DNA of 42,500 nucleotides. Origin: Leptospira adleri (GTDB lineage Bacteria; Spirochaetota; Leptospiria; Leptospirales; Leptospiraceae). The notes beneath the pieces were generated by a model. It ran no database searches and was not told the origin of the DNA. It saw only the letters and a program-made list of their open reading frames with translations. The stretch is from contig NZ_NPDU01000034.1 of NCBI RefSeq assembly GCF_002811985.1, positions 1 through 42,500 on the forward strand, read 5' to 3'. Both the position numbers and the translations under genes were made by a program. Shown one piece after another: positions 25,507 to 35,428 of this stretch. How positions within the stretch are numbered: position 1 is the first letter of the stretch; each line of letters opens with the position of its first letter.

Positions 25507-26205
25507 TTATAGAATTCCTTTTCGAGGAAGAAGGCGAATTTCGTCCGGATAAACCGCGTCGGGAAGAGTGGAAAGAGTCGCCAGCCATTTCCCGAAATCG
25601 TCCACGGGTATCATATCATCCTGATCAAAACCTTCTCTTCCTTTCCAAATTTCAGTATAAACCGCTCCGGGATAAACCGTGATCACGCGGATCCCTTTCG
25701 GTTTCAATTCTTCTCGAAGCGCCTTTGCAAAACCGGCGATCGCGTGCCTGCTCGCGCAATACGCCGTAGACTCCGGAAATCCCTGGTAACCCGCGGTAGA
25801 GGAAAGGTAACAGAGAAAGGCGCCCGGTTTCAATAACGGAAGAATTTCCTTCGTAAGAACAAAAAGAGAATTCAAGTTGAGGACAAAATGAGCATTCCAT
25901 TCTTCTAATGTAATTTGATCTACGGGTTTAAAAAGACCGCTTCCGAAAGTGAAATAAACGCCGGAAAGACTGTGAAATTGTTTTTGCAGAGAAGAGACAA
26001 ATTCGGGAACTTCGGATGTTCTGGAAAGATTACATTGATAATTCTTTCCAAACTCGAACGAAGATTTCACATCGCGCACGACTCCGGTTCTCGAAATCCC
26101 GATCGCGTCTTTTCCGAGCATATCTAAATTTTCTAATACGGATTTCCCGATCCCGGAACCCGCTCCGGCGACGAGTATGGGAGTTTTTTTTTCGGAAGAA
26201 GACAA
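25507..26205 (-). CDS. Short-chain dehydrogenase/reductase with YxxxR instead of YxxxK
   Basis: 232 residues with a Rossmann fold: cofactor loop GAGSGIG (14-20), Ser135/Ser136 in YLSSTAG, Tyr149 in TAYCASRHA and PGAVYTEIW. Where nearly all SDRs have Lys four residues after Tyr, this has Arg153 (codon AGG). The NNAG motif is also changed (TFGSG). The TTG start at 26205 has GGGAG seven bases upstream, directly after the mtnB stop. It is last in the efp-mtnD-mtnB-SDR operon. A run of nine A lies at codons 5-8. Activity and substrate are uncertain. Confidence 0.85.
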   Translation of the reverse strand: MSSSEKKTPILVAGAGSGIGKSVLENLDMLGKDAIGISRTGVVRDVKSSFEFGKNYQCNLSRTSEVPEFVSSLQKQFHSLSGVYFTFGSGLFKPVDQITLEEWNAHFVLNLNSLFVLTKEILPLLKPGAFLCYLSSTAGYQGFPESTAYCASRHAIAGFAKALREELKPKGIRVITVYPGAVYTEIWKGREGFDQDDMIPVDDFGKWLATLSTLPDAVYPDEIRLLPRKGIL

Positions 26206-26217
26206 GTCGATTCTCCC

Positions 26218-26970
26218 TTAGGAAAAAGTCGCCGGATAAACCGGAAATTCCGTGGAGAATACTTCGGCGCGATCCCGATCGGCGTCGGTCTGGCTTTGAC
26301 GAATCGTCTTCGTTTCGATCGGATAAGAAAGACTTTTCCAGGAAACCATGTATTTCAGTATAAAATCGGTAGCTTCCAGATTCCGATTCGCTTGAATCAA
26401 ATCCTTTCCCCAAACCGTGATCCCGTGTTTTTCTATGATACAAAAAGGGACCGTCGGTTTGTATGCTTTTAGATATCGTTCCAAACAATCGGAAATATCT
26501 TGTACATTCGGAAAATTGTATATTACAGGAACATAAACTTTTGGATTTTCGTCCCAGATCCCGTAAGCCTTCAAAATTTCTATCGCGGGGAGTTCCAAAA
26601 GTGCAATCGGCTCGAGTTTAGAAGTATTGGCGCCGATTAGATTGGACTCGAGAGTATGAACGTGAAGTCCACATCCCGCGTCCTGGAAAGCCCGATAGAC
26701 CGCGCGATGGATCGACGTTTCCGCGCTCGGCTTCAGTCCCTTCTCAGGCTTCGCGTCCTTGGAACCGACCGGTTTTCCCGACTCGATATCGACATAGAGA
26801 AAATTACGTTTGTTTAATAAGTTTTTGTCGAGTCCGCTTCCGCTGACCCAGAATCCGGATTCTCCCGGAAAACGAACGGAAAGATTGCCGGCGGTTCCGG
26901 GCATCCATCCGTTTTTGTGATAGACGGCCCCCAGTCCAGAGAGCCGTTCCAATTGTTTTTTGACGGACAT
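26218..26970 (-). CDS. mtnB: Methylthioribulose-1-phosphate dehydratase
   Basis: 250 residues of the class II aldolase/adducin family. Zinc ligands are His103 and His105 (LHVHT) and His182 (EKHGITVWG); catalytic-type Glu84 is in SAETSIH; the start of the fold reads PGTAGNLSVR. It removes water from methylthioribulose-1-phosphate in methionine salvage. MtnD, which acts two steps later, is encoded immediately upstream, which supports MtnB over other aldolases. Its ATG is one base after the mtnD stop (TGACATG). It is about 40 residues longer than many MtnB proteins, mostly at the C-terminus. Confidence 0.85.
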   Translation of the reverse strand: MSVKKQLERLSGLGAVYHKNGWMPGTAGNLSVRFPGESGFWVSGSGLDKNLLNKRNFLYVDIESGKPVGSKDAKPEKGLKPSAETSIHRAVYRAFQDAGCGLHVHTLESNLIGANTSKLEPIALLELPAIEILKAYGIWDENPKVYVPVIYNFPNVQDISDCLERYLKAYKPTVPFCIIEKHGITVWGKDLIQANRNLEATDFILKYMVSWKSLSYPIETKTIRQSQTDADRDRAEVFSTEFPVYPATFS

Positions 26971-26971
26971 G

Positions 26972-27505
26972 TCAGTCCAAGGAATTGGTTTCTTCCACGT
27001 AATTGGGAACCCAACCGCTCATGTCTTGGAAGTAACGTACTGCCTTGATTCTTTTTTGATCGTCGAGATAAAACCAGTGATTGGTATTTCTAGGAACGGA
27101 AATGAAATCGTCTTTAACAACGTGAACCAAGAATTTTTCACCCTTGAGAGCGAATCCGAATACTCCGGATCCGTCCACGATGTAACGAACTTCTTCGTCC
27201 GTGTGATAGTGAACGCGGTCGAACTTCGCGAGCATTTCGTTTAAACCGGAAACGTTCGGATGAAGCACGATCAGATCCCGAGACTGATATCCTTCTTTTT
27301 CTTTCAGGGTTTGAAATCGATCGTCGAGTTTGCTTAGGAGATTTTCCTTTTCGGAGTCCGCCAAAACTTCCTTATTGGTAAGTTCGGTCGCGTTATCCGG
27401 AACCTTCCAATGATCGTAATCAATCCCTCTTTCTTTGAGAAAGGATTTTACCTCGTTTGTCTCCTTGATTTCAGGCAGACCTTTTTGTCTTACTATCGTT
27501 GCCAT
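26972..27505 (-). CDS. mtnD: Acireductone dioxygenase
   Basis: 177-residue cupin. Metal ligands His99, His101 and Glu105 ([15 protein letters not shown]) and His143 (NTNHWFYLD) match the known set in Klebsiella ARD with an offset of three. It oxidises acireductone, giving the 2-keto precursor of methionine plus formate with Fe, or an off-pathway product with Ni. GGAG lies eight bases before the ATG. It sits between efp and mtnB. MtnC, MtnA and MtnK are not in the window. Confidence 0.92.
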   Translation of the reverse strand: MATIVRQKGLPEIKETNEVKSFLKERGIDYDHWKVPDNATELTNKEVLADSEKENLLSKLDDRFQTLKEKEGYQSRDLIVLHPNVSGLNEMLAKFDRVHYHTDEEVRYIVDGSGVFGFALKGEKFLVHVVKDDFISVPRNTNHWFYLDDQKRIKAVRYFQDMSGWVPNYVEETNSLD

Positions 27506-27524
27506 AGCAGATACTCCGCAGATT

Positions 27525-28091
27525 TTATTTGTTGACCCTTTCTACGTAAGTGAGATCTCGCAGGTCTATTTTTACGACGTCGCCCTGCTTAACGAAAATA
27601 GGAACGTTGATTTCACCGCCTGTTTCGACGGTGACTCGTTTTTGCGCGGTCCCGGATGTGTCGCCTTTCAGACCTTCTTCCGCATAAGTGACTTCCAAGA
27701 TGGCGAAGTTCGGAGGAATGACTCCGATCGGTTTCCCTTCGTAGAAAGTGACTTCCATCGCGGTTTCCTCTTTTAAAAACGGAAGAATGTCCTCCACGTA
27801 TTCTTTGGAGACGGGCATTTGCTCGTAATCGTTCGAATCCATAAAAATGATATCATCCCCTTCGGTGTAGCAGATGGTCATATTTCTTTTTTCTAACTCG
27901 ACACTTTCTAATTTTTCCGCCGCTTTGAAGGTTCTTTCGATGGAACTATTTCTGGTGAGGTTCTTTAATTTTGTTCTGATAAAAGCGGAGCCTTTACCCG
28001 GGTTTACGAACTCGGTTTTTACTACCGAATACAGATCCCCTTCCACTTTGAGAACCATCCCTTTTTTTACTTCTGTGATACCAAGAGTCAT
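27525..28091 (-). CDS. efp: Translation elongation factor P
   Basis: 188 residues with the three-domain EF-P layout. Domain I ends in the tip loop [16 protein letters not shown], whose Lys33 corresponds to the beta-lysylated Lys34 of E. coli. The C-terminal OB domain carries the EF-P signature [20 protein letters not shown]. It relieves ribosome stalling at polyproline. The start has AGGA upstream. mtnD begins 20 bases after its stop on the same strand. A KamA-family enzyme that could make beta-lysine is encoded 2.1 kb away. Confidence 0.95.
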   Translation of the reverse strand: MTLGITEVKKGMVLKVEGDLYSVVKTEFVNPGKGSAFIRTKLKNLTRNSSIERTFKAAEKLESVELEKRNMTICYTEGDDIIFMDSNDYEQMPVSKEYVEDILPFLKEETAMEVTFYEGKPIGVIPPNFAILEVTYAEEGLKGDTSGTAQKRVTVETGGEINVPIFVKQGDVVKIDLRDLTYVERVNK

Positions 28092-28665
28092 GGATTTTCC
28101 TAAGAATAGATTGCGCTCCTTCTATTTGTTTTGAAACAGGCCCCCTGTCAAGAAAAAGAAGCCATACCACGCGATCCATAGCATTCTCCGGAAGTCGTCG
28201 GAGGACCTTATGAAAATCCATCGGAACTAAGACAATTCTTCCATAAAATTCGCGGCCCCACCCCGAATTTTTGGGTCGAAGGGTGGTAAGCGAATCATTG
28301 AGTTTCGGAGGCGGGAAAATCGGCGAGACCTTCCTCTGTCACAAAATCAAACTTTTCGCAAGCGAAAAGTTCCACGTAGGAGCTCTTACAAATACCTCTT
28401 CTTGGGAATGATTCTCCTCGTCGTATCATCTCCTCTCAACTTGTAGGCAAGGGTTATGCATCGGACCGGAGCCATTCCACAGAGTTTATGGAAAAGTGCG
28501 CAAACCACAAGAAGGATTAGAGTTTTGTGGATCCATTCTTCGGAGCTCCTGGAACGATCGAAGAGCGTGTGCAATTTGTAATAATTCAAGCTCGAATTGT
28601 AATAGACTTTTTTGAGACCGAAAACACGCTCCCGGAGAACTCAAGTAGGAACGTAAAGCAGACGT
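28092..28665. other. Intergenic region between efp and the PstS-like gene
   Basis: 574 bases, divergent, holding the promoters of both flanking operons. It contains a composite repeat (28252-28391) ending in the dispersed palindrome. A short minus-strand frame at 28386-28589 has no ribosome binding site and I reject it. Confidence 0.5.
28252..28391. repeat. Composite intergenic repeat, copy 1
   Basis: Order of parts: CCCCACCC, a TTGGGT/GGGTGG stretch, a 9-bp hairpin ACTTTTCGC-AA-GCGAAAAGT (28351-28370), then the dispersed palindrome CGTAGGAGCTCTTACAA (28375-28391). The same order recurs at 33061-33180 with about 60-65% similarity by eye. Confidence 0.5.
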
Positions 28666-29574
28666 ATGAAATTAAAATCTCTTATCTTATTTGCAATCAT
28701 TCTATCGGCGCTTACGGGAAATTGCAAACCGAAAGAAACGATCACGGTGACCGGATCCGAAACGATGCACGTGATGCTGCAGATGATCGGACTGGAATAT
28801 TCCAGAAAAAAATCGGGCACTCAAGTGATCGTAAACGGAGGCGGATCCATCGAAGGAATCGAAAAATTATTCCAAGGGAAGACCGACATCGCCGCGGCGA
28901 GCCGACCGCTTACGGAAAAAGAACTCAAAGAATTCGATTCCAGAGGGAAGTTCGAATCTCTCGCGGTGGCTTATGACGGGATCGCGATCATCGTCAATCC
29001 ATCCAACACGGTCCGTAAAATCAGTTTGGAAACTGCTTCTAAGATTTTTTCCGGAGAGATCACCGATTGGTCAAAACTCGGCGGAAAAGCGGGAAAGATT
29101 CAAGTAGTCATTCGAAACGACAAGTCCGGAACGGCCGCCTACTTTGAAACTCACGTATTAAAACAAAAGGACCTTGGCCCTAAAAATTACGAGGCTCGTA
29201 AGAATGTGGAATATTCCCCAAATTCGAAAATCGTTTCCGATAACGACGGGATGGCTTCCGTGATCGATTCCGATCCGAACGCGATCGGGTTTATGGGAAT
29301 GGGAAGCGCCCTCTTTGAGAACAAGGGAAAGGTAAGGGCCTTAGAATATTCTTTATCCGGAAAGGAACCCTATGTCGTTCCGAGTATCGAGAACGTCTAC
29401 AACAGAACATACGAATTATCCAGAGGATTGTATCTATTCTATCTTTCCGACCACGGACAAAAAATCGACGATTTTATCACATACGTTACGAGCGAAGACG
29501 GACAGAAGACGATCTTAAAAAGCGGATATCTGCGCGGATCTCTTCCAACCGTGGAAGTCGAAGTTAAAAAATAG
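28666..29574 (+). CDS. PstS-like phosphate-binding lipoprotein
   Basis: 302 residues. Lipoprotein signal with Cys20 (ALTGNC), then a periplasmic-binding fold of the PstS kind: VTGSETMHVML at the start, VNGGGSIEGIEKLFQGKTDIAAASRPL, and RNDKSGTAAYFETHVL, all of which fit phosphate-binding loops. It would hand phosphate to an ABC transporter or sense it, but no pstC, pstA, pstB or phoU is in the window. Expected as a membrane-anchored lipoprotein facing the periplasm. The ligand is inferred from the fold. Confidence 0.85.
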   Translation: MKLKSLILFAIILSALTGNCKPKETITVTGSETMHVMLQMIGLEYSRKKSGTQVIVNGGGSIEGIEKLFQGKTDIAAASRPLTEKELKEFDSRGKFESLAVAYDGIAIIVNPSNTVRKISLETASKIFSGEITDWSKLGGKAGKIQVVIRNDKSGTAAYFETHVLKQKDLGPKNYEARKNVEYSPNSKIVSDNDGMASVIDSDPNAIGFMGMGSALFENKGKVRALEYSLSGKEPYVVPSIENVYNRTYELSRGLYLFYLSDHGQKIDDFITYVTSEDGQKTILKSGYLRGSLPTVEVEVKK

Positions 29575-29651
29575 AATAAAACTTTAGAATCCCGGAATTT
29601 TTTGAAAGGAAAAGGATTGATTTTCAACATTTTCCGGATCTAATCGATTAT

Positions 29652-29978
29652 ATGGGTCGCCGTACTTTACTCGGAATCGCCGCGCTGATCGTTGCTGGAT
29701 GTTTTCTTGCAGACGGTTTTGCGGAGAGTAAATTAGAATCTTATAAACCGCTTGTAAGAGCTAAGGCCCAGTCCGGGAGTATTTCTCAGTTTTCCAATCC
29801 ATTTACAAAAGGGATTTCCTTCGGAGACGACGACAAGGGCCGAGTCGATTTCCTAAGACTGGATTGTTTCTCCGGAAAATTCTTACCCAATCGCACCATC
29901 CCTAAAATCGAAATCATTTCCGGTAGAGTTTCTCTTTCCTTTCGTTATCTTTCTCTACCTCCACCGACGGCTGTTTAA
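29652..29978 (+). CDS. Small putative lipoprotein, unknown function
   Basis: 108 residues starting MGRRTLLGIAALIVAGC, a short hydrophobic stretch with a lipobox-like VAGC (Cys17). The remainder is polar with a basic, Pro-rich end. I do not recognise the family. There is no good ribosome binding site before the ATG, so the start or the gene itself is uncertain. It lies 77 bases after the PstS-like gene. Confidence 0.5.
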   Translation: MGRRTLLGIAALIVAGCFLADGFAESKLESYKPLVRAKAQSGSISQFSNPFTKGISFGDDDKGRVDFLRLDCFSGKFLPNRTIPKIEIISGRVSLSFRYLSLPPPTAV

Positions 29979-30092
29979 GGAACCATTCAATTCTGTATTC
30001 AGGGAGTAAGTCTCCCCGTTGCAAGGCGGCCGTTTCTTTGGGCAAAGAGAAACTTCTTCCTCGGACGCACACAGAATCTCCATTTCGGAAAT

Positions 30093-30203
30093 ATTCTCAT
30101 TCTTGTCCTGAATCTCCTAAACGTGAGAATGTCCTAAACCGGGGATGCAATATAAAACGATGGCCGGAAGCAGGTTTCGAAAGTCCTCCTTCCGGCTTTT
30201 TTT
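30093..30203 (+). terminator. Structured leader ending in a strong intrinsic terminator, upstream of kamA
   Basis: The stem GCCGGAAG (30163-30170) with CTTCCGGC (30189-30196) followed by T7 is a clear terminator. Upstream, ATTCTCA (30093-30099) can pair with TGAGAAT (30124-30130). It ends 25 bases before the kamA start and 185 bases after the previous gene. It may therefore be an attenuator of kamA, or the end of a small RNA. It does not look like a lysine riboswitch. Confidence 0.65.
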
Positions 30204-30228
30204 AAGAATCCGGAATTTCAGTTCTTAG

Positions 30229-31387
30229 TTGACGGAAGACGCGAAGATTCGAGGATTTCAGAAGAGCCACGGAGCAATTCCACTGACCACTTTTTCCAAA
30301 ACTCAAACTCCAACCTTACAAAGCCAGACGACAAGCCCGCAAGAGTGGCTGAATTGGAAATGGCAGATTCAGAATCGGATCAAAACACAAGAAGAACTTT
30401 CCCGCAGAATCAAACTTACCGAAAAAGAAAAACTTTCCTTTGACGCGTGTTCCGCGTTTTTTGAATTCTCCGTAACTCCTTATTATCTGGAACTCGCCGA
30501 CCCGGACGATCCGAAATGTCCGATCCGACTTCAGATCGTTCCTCAGGAAGAAGAATTGATCCGAAACGGATTCGAAAGACAGGATCCGCTCGCCGAAGAA
30601 TCGAATATGCCGGTCAAAGGAGTCACTCACCGTTATCACGATCGAGCGCTCTGGTATTTGTCCCATGTCTGTGCGGTCTATTGCAGATTCTGCACCCGCA
30701 AAAGAAAGGTGAGTAAATCCTTTCACACACCCGGCAAGGAAGAATGGGACCAAGCCCTCGCTTATTTTAGAGCGCATACGGAGATCAAAGAAGTGATTCT
30801 TTCAGGAGGAGATCCGCTCAATCTTTCAAACGATCGATTGGATTATCTCTTAGGCGAACTCAAATCGATTTCGCATATCAATCAGGTGAGAATTCACACC
30901 CGTTATCCGGTCACGCTTCCGATGCGAATAGATTCTTCGCTTTGCGGAATTCTTAAAAAACACTTTCCTGTTTTTTTAGTCACACACTTCAATCATCCGA
31001 AGGAAATCACTCCTCTCGTAAAGGAAAGAATCGCGCTTCTCATCCAAGAAGGGAACGTAATGGTTCTCAACCAAGGCGTTCTTTTAAAAGGCATCAACGA
31101 TTCTCCTGAAATTCTGAAGGAACTGTTTTACGGTCTGACGGCGATCGGGATCAAACCCTACTACCTGCATCAGTGCGACGAAGTCTGGGGAAGCGGAGGA
31201 TTTCGAGTCGAAATCGCAAAGGGCGTCGAGATCATGAAACAGATTCGGGGAAGAATTTCCGGACTTTCCGTTCCTCTTTACGTCGTGGATCTCACAGGCG
31301 GAGGAGGAAAGGTTCCCCTGCCCGCGGAATATCTGGCGGAGAAGAAAGAAAATTCCTACGTCTTTCGTAATTACCAGGATGACCTCT

Positions 31388-31404
<17 letters not shown>
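30229..31404 (+). CDS. KamA-family radical SAM enzyme, lysine 2,3-aminomutase-like
   Basis: 391 residues. The radical SAM cluster is Cys148, Cys152 and Cys155 (CAVYCRFC), and PLP-binding Lys361 lies in GGGGKVPL. Asp317 (HQCDEV) and Asp354 (VVDLTGGGG) are exactly 37 apart, as are the lysine-binding Asp293 and Asp330 of Clostridium aminomutase. It should turn L-lysine into beta-lysine. It lacks the Cys-rich C-terminus of the classical enzyme, as E. coli EpmB does. An in-frame TAG abuts the TTG at 30229, and no later start keeps the N-terminus, so TTG is chosen. Confidence 0.85.
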
Positions 31405-31990
<586 letters not shown>

Positions 31991-32044
31991 TCTTCTTGAC
32001 CAATTCTGTACAGGTCCATATTCTATCCCTTACAAGGATCTGAC

Positions 32045-32251
<207 letters not shown>

Positions 32252-32260
32252 AGAGGGAAG

Positions 32261-33016
<756 letters not shown>

Positions 33017-33060
33017 GAAGAATTCCGTCGTTGTTACGACGACGTCCGTCCGTGAAACCC

Positions 33061-33180
33061 GCGCGCCCCACCCTGATCTTGGGTGGAGGGGTGGGTGGTG
33101 GAAGACTCGGGTGACTTTTCTCTATCAGAAAAATCTACTTTTTGCAAGTAATAAATTCAACGTAGGAACTCCTACAAAAA
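33061..33180. repeat. Composite intergenic repeat, copy 2
   Basis: Begins GCGCCCCACCC, has TTGGGTGGAGGGGTGGGTGG, then AAAAATCTACTTTTTGCAAG, and ends in the dispersed palindrome CGTAGGAACTCCTACAA (33161-33177). Same part order and orientation as 28252-28391. Confidence 0.5.
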
Positions 33181-33310
33181 TCCATTTCCTTGAGCGCCGA
33201 ATCGCTTCCAATTTGCTGGAAAGTTCTCTTTTCTTTGGGAAGGGCATTTGACTTTCGAATGAAAAGCGGAACTTTATTCTCTTTCAAGATTGGTTTAAAA
33301 GAAATTTTTT

Positions 33311-33352
33311 ATAATCCTTGAGAACGGACTTGAAGTCCGTTTCAAGGATTAT
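33311..33352. repeat. Long hairpin (19 bp, one bulge) with TGA loop
   Basis: Outer arm ATAATCCTTGA and inner arm AACGGACT pair with AGTCCGTT and TCAAGGATTAT around a TGA loop; the only fault is a bulged G at 33322. It lies between convergent genes, has no T-run on the 3' side, and shares the GGACT/AGTCC core with 17837-17855. Confidence 0.65.
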
Positions 33353-33466
33353 TCCAAACGACTGCTTGTGATAGCGGATTCTCGGAAAACCTGATAGATT
33401 GGATGGTCCGGGTTCCGAAAATCACCGCTCAAAAATGCCGTCAACCTCGGGCTATCGCAGTTTCGG

Positions 33467-34498
33467 CTAACGTTTCGAAAAAAGATAATGCGACACGATC
33501 CATTCTTCTCCGTTGCGGTATTTCCAGAGTTCGGCGCAAGCCATAAAGAAAACCTTCCAGTAGACGAACCATTTGAGCGCTTGATCGGAGCCGTAGGTCG
33601 CGGAAAGAATCCTTGTGATCTCGTACTTGTTTCGAAGCATTCCTTCGAGCCATGCTTCCGAAGTTTTCGCGTAGTGATTGCCGTTTACGACCCACTGATT
33701 TTGAATTTGAAAATCCTTCTGAAAATACAAAAACAAATCGTGGGAAGGCATTTGTCCGCCGGTGAAAAAATATTTAGACATCCAATCCGTATCGTCCACC
33801 ACTTCAAAAGCATACGCAAACTTATGATGAGTAAAAATATGAACGAAGAAGAGACCGTTCGGTTTTAGAAACCCGGAAAATTTCTCGAAGAGACGCTCAT
33901 AATTTTTCATGTGCTCCAGCATTTCGACGGAAACCAAACGATCGAACTTCTTCGCGATCTTAAACTCGTTCATATCGGCGGTGAGAATGGTTAGATTTTT
34001 GAGCCCTCTTTTTTTGGCCTCTCCGTCGATAAATTTTTTCTGACTTTTCGAATTGGAAACTCCGGTAATCGAAGATTTTGGAAACCGCTCCGCCATAAAA
34101 AGCGACAAAGATCCCCATCCGCATCCGAGATCAAGAACGCTCATCCCGTTTTCTATCTGCGCCCTTTCGCAGGTGATCTCGAGCATTCTTCTTTCCGATT
34201 CGTCAAAGGAAGTATCTTTCGTCTCCCAATAACCGGAACTGTATTTCATGTGTTTTCCCATCACGAGCTTGAAGAATTCGGAGGGAACTTCGTAGTGTTG
34301 CTCGTTAGCCGCACCCGTGTGAATCGCGATGGGAGATTTTTTTAGGGTATTCACGTATTCCATCAGATGTTTCTGATTGTTTTCAAGAGATCCTTTGTCT
34401 TCGTCTCTCAAACGTTGTTTTAATAACTGGCGGATTCGAACTCGAATCAGCCAGTGCGGGAAAAAATCCTTTTCCATTAGATCGTAAATCCATTTCAT
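33467..34498 (-). CDS. CFA-synthase-family SAM methyltransferase, divergent paralogue
   Basis: 343 residues, lacking the N-terminal domain of true cyclopropane synthases. SAM motif LDLGCGWGS (122-130), SVEMLEHM in the active site. The position of the essential Cys in the YSCAYW motif of E. coli Cfa reads YSSGYW (86-91) here, so chemistry probably differs: methylation of a lipid or a small molecule rather than cyclopropanation. It is the last gene of the lipid-modification operon, 119 bases after the DUF1295 gene. AAAGGA lies upstream of the ATG. A small inverted repeat TAGAA-TG-TTCTA (34530-34541) is in the gap. Confidence 0.83.
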   Translation of the reverse strand: MKWIYDLMEKDFFPHWLIRVRIRQLLKQRLRDEDKGSLENNQKHLMEYVNTLKKSPIAIHTGAANEQHYEVPSEFFKLVMGKHMKYSSGYWETKDTSFDESERRMLEITCERAQIENGMSVLDLGCGWGSLSLFMAERFPKSSITGVSNSKSQKKFIDGEAKKRGLKNLTILTADMNEFKIAKKFDRLVSVEMLEHMKNYERLFEKFSGFLKPNGLFFVHIFTHHKFAYAFEVVDDTDWMSKYFFTGGQMPSHDLFLYFQKDFQIQNQWVVNGNHYAKTSEAWLEGMLRNKYEITRILSATYGSDQALKWFVYWKVFFMACAELWKYRNGEEWIVSHYLFSKR

Positions 34499-34617
34499 GA
34501 AAGAATATCCTTTTTGTTATATTCTATTTTTAGAATGTTCTAAAACCGCAAGGTCGCTTCGGAAAAGCAACGCGAGAACGTTTGCTCCGCGATCGGCCGT
34601 TCACTTTCTTTTCCGAC

Positions 34618-35409
34618 CTAAGATTTCGGGAACCACGGAAAAAACGAGTTCGTTTTCCGGATGTATTCCTTATACAATTCGCCTTTCGACTTTAATTGCC
34701 CTACTTCGTTCAGAGGAACCCCGGTTACCTTTGTAAGAAGGATAAACATGACGATCGGAGAAATCAAGCCGATCCAGCCGTATGGAGAACCGAGCGCAAA
34801 CACCGCAAAGGCAATCCAAATCAGCCATTCGAAAAAATAATTCGGATGTCTCGAATATCTCCACAATCCTACGTCGCAAACTTTTCCCTTGTTCTCCTGA
34901 TTTTTCTTAAACTCGTTGAGCTGAAAGTCGGCCCAGGCCTCGCCTAACACGGCAACGACGAAAAGCGCCATCGCAAATATTTCGAAACGATTCGTATTCG
35001 GATTATCGTTGATATTCGGAAATACGAACGGAAGACTCAAAAGTACCGCGAGAATTCCCTGAAATTGAAAGATGTTCGTAAAAAACTTTCTATCCACTTG
35101 GTCTCCATATTCGGCGCGAAAGGCCGTATAACGCGGATCTTCGTGTCCTGAAAAAACTCTTGTGATCAGGATAAAAAGAGAAAGTCTCCATCCCCAGAAT
35201 GCGACGATCGCAGTGATTTGCGCCGTCCTCAAAGGGAAACCGTCGCCTAACCAATAGTAAACAATCGCCGCCGTGGAAATACAAAGTCCCCAACCCACGT
35301 CCACGATCGCGTAATTGTTAGCTCGTTTACCGAACCACCAAAGTACCGTCATCAAAAGAAACACCGCCGCCCAGGCGGATAACATGAGAGTTAAAACTTG
35401 CAGGAGCAT
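34618..35409 (-). CDS. DUF1295 membrane protein, steroid 5-alpha-reductase-like
   Basis: 263 residues with about six TM helices and the C-terminal motif of the isoprenylcysteine methyltransferase/steroid-reductase fold: LWRYSRHPNYFFEWLIW, then KGELYKEYIRKTNSFFPWFP at the end. DUF1295 proteins are predicted NAD(P)H-dependent reductases of membrane lipids. Its place between two CFA-family methyltransferase genes suggests it reduces a methylene or double-bond intermediate in a modified fatty acid; this is inference. Confidence 0.85.
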   Translation of the reverse strand: MLLQVLTLMLSAWAAVFLLMTVLWWFGKRANNYAIVDVGWGLCISTAAIVYYWLGDGFPLRTAQITAIVAFWGWRLSLFILITRVFSGHEDPRYTAFRAEYGDQVDRKFFTNIFQFQGILAVLLSLPFVFPNINDNPNTNRFEIFAMALFVVAVLGEAWADFQLNEFKKNQENKGKVCDVGLWRYSRHPNYFFEWLIWIAFAVFALGSPYGWIGLISPIVMFILLTKVTGVPLNEVGQLKSKGELYKEYIRKTNSFFPWFPKS

Positions 35410-35428
35410 GAACTTACGACTTCCTAAA

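Larger units (their letters stand above)
33017..33466. other. Intergenic region between convergent genes, with repeats
   Basis: 450 bases holding the second composite repeat (33061-33180) and a long hairpin (33311-33352). No gene-like frame was seen. Confidence 0.55.

Noticed and set aside
28386..28589. 67-codon minus-strand frame upstream of the PstS-like gene
   Set aside because: No ribosome site; it begins in the promoter region of the opposite gene and ends in a dispersed repeat.
29979..30203. Lysine riboswitch before kamA
   Set aside because: The conserved core bases of the L box are not visible; only simple stems and a terminator are seen.
30145..30228. 27-codon frame whose TAG abuts the kamA TTG
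   Set aside because: It runs through the terminator stem and has an Arg/Ser/Phe-rich composition; the RNA structure explains the sequence better.
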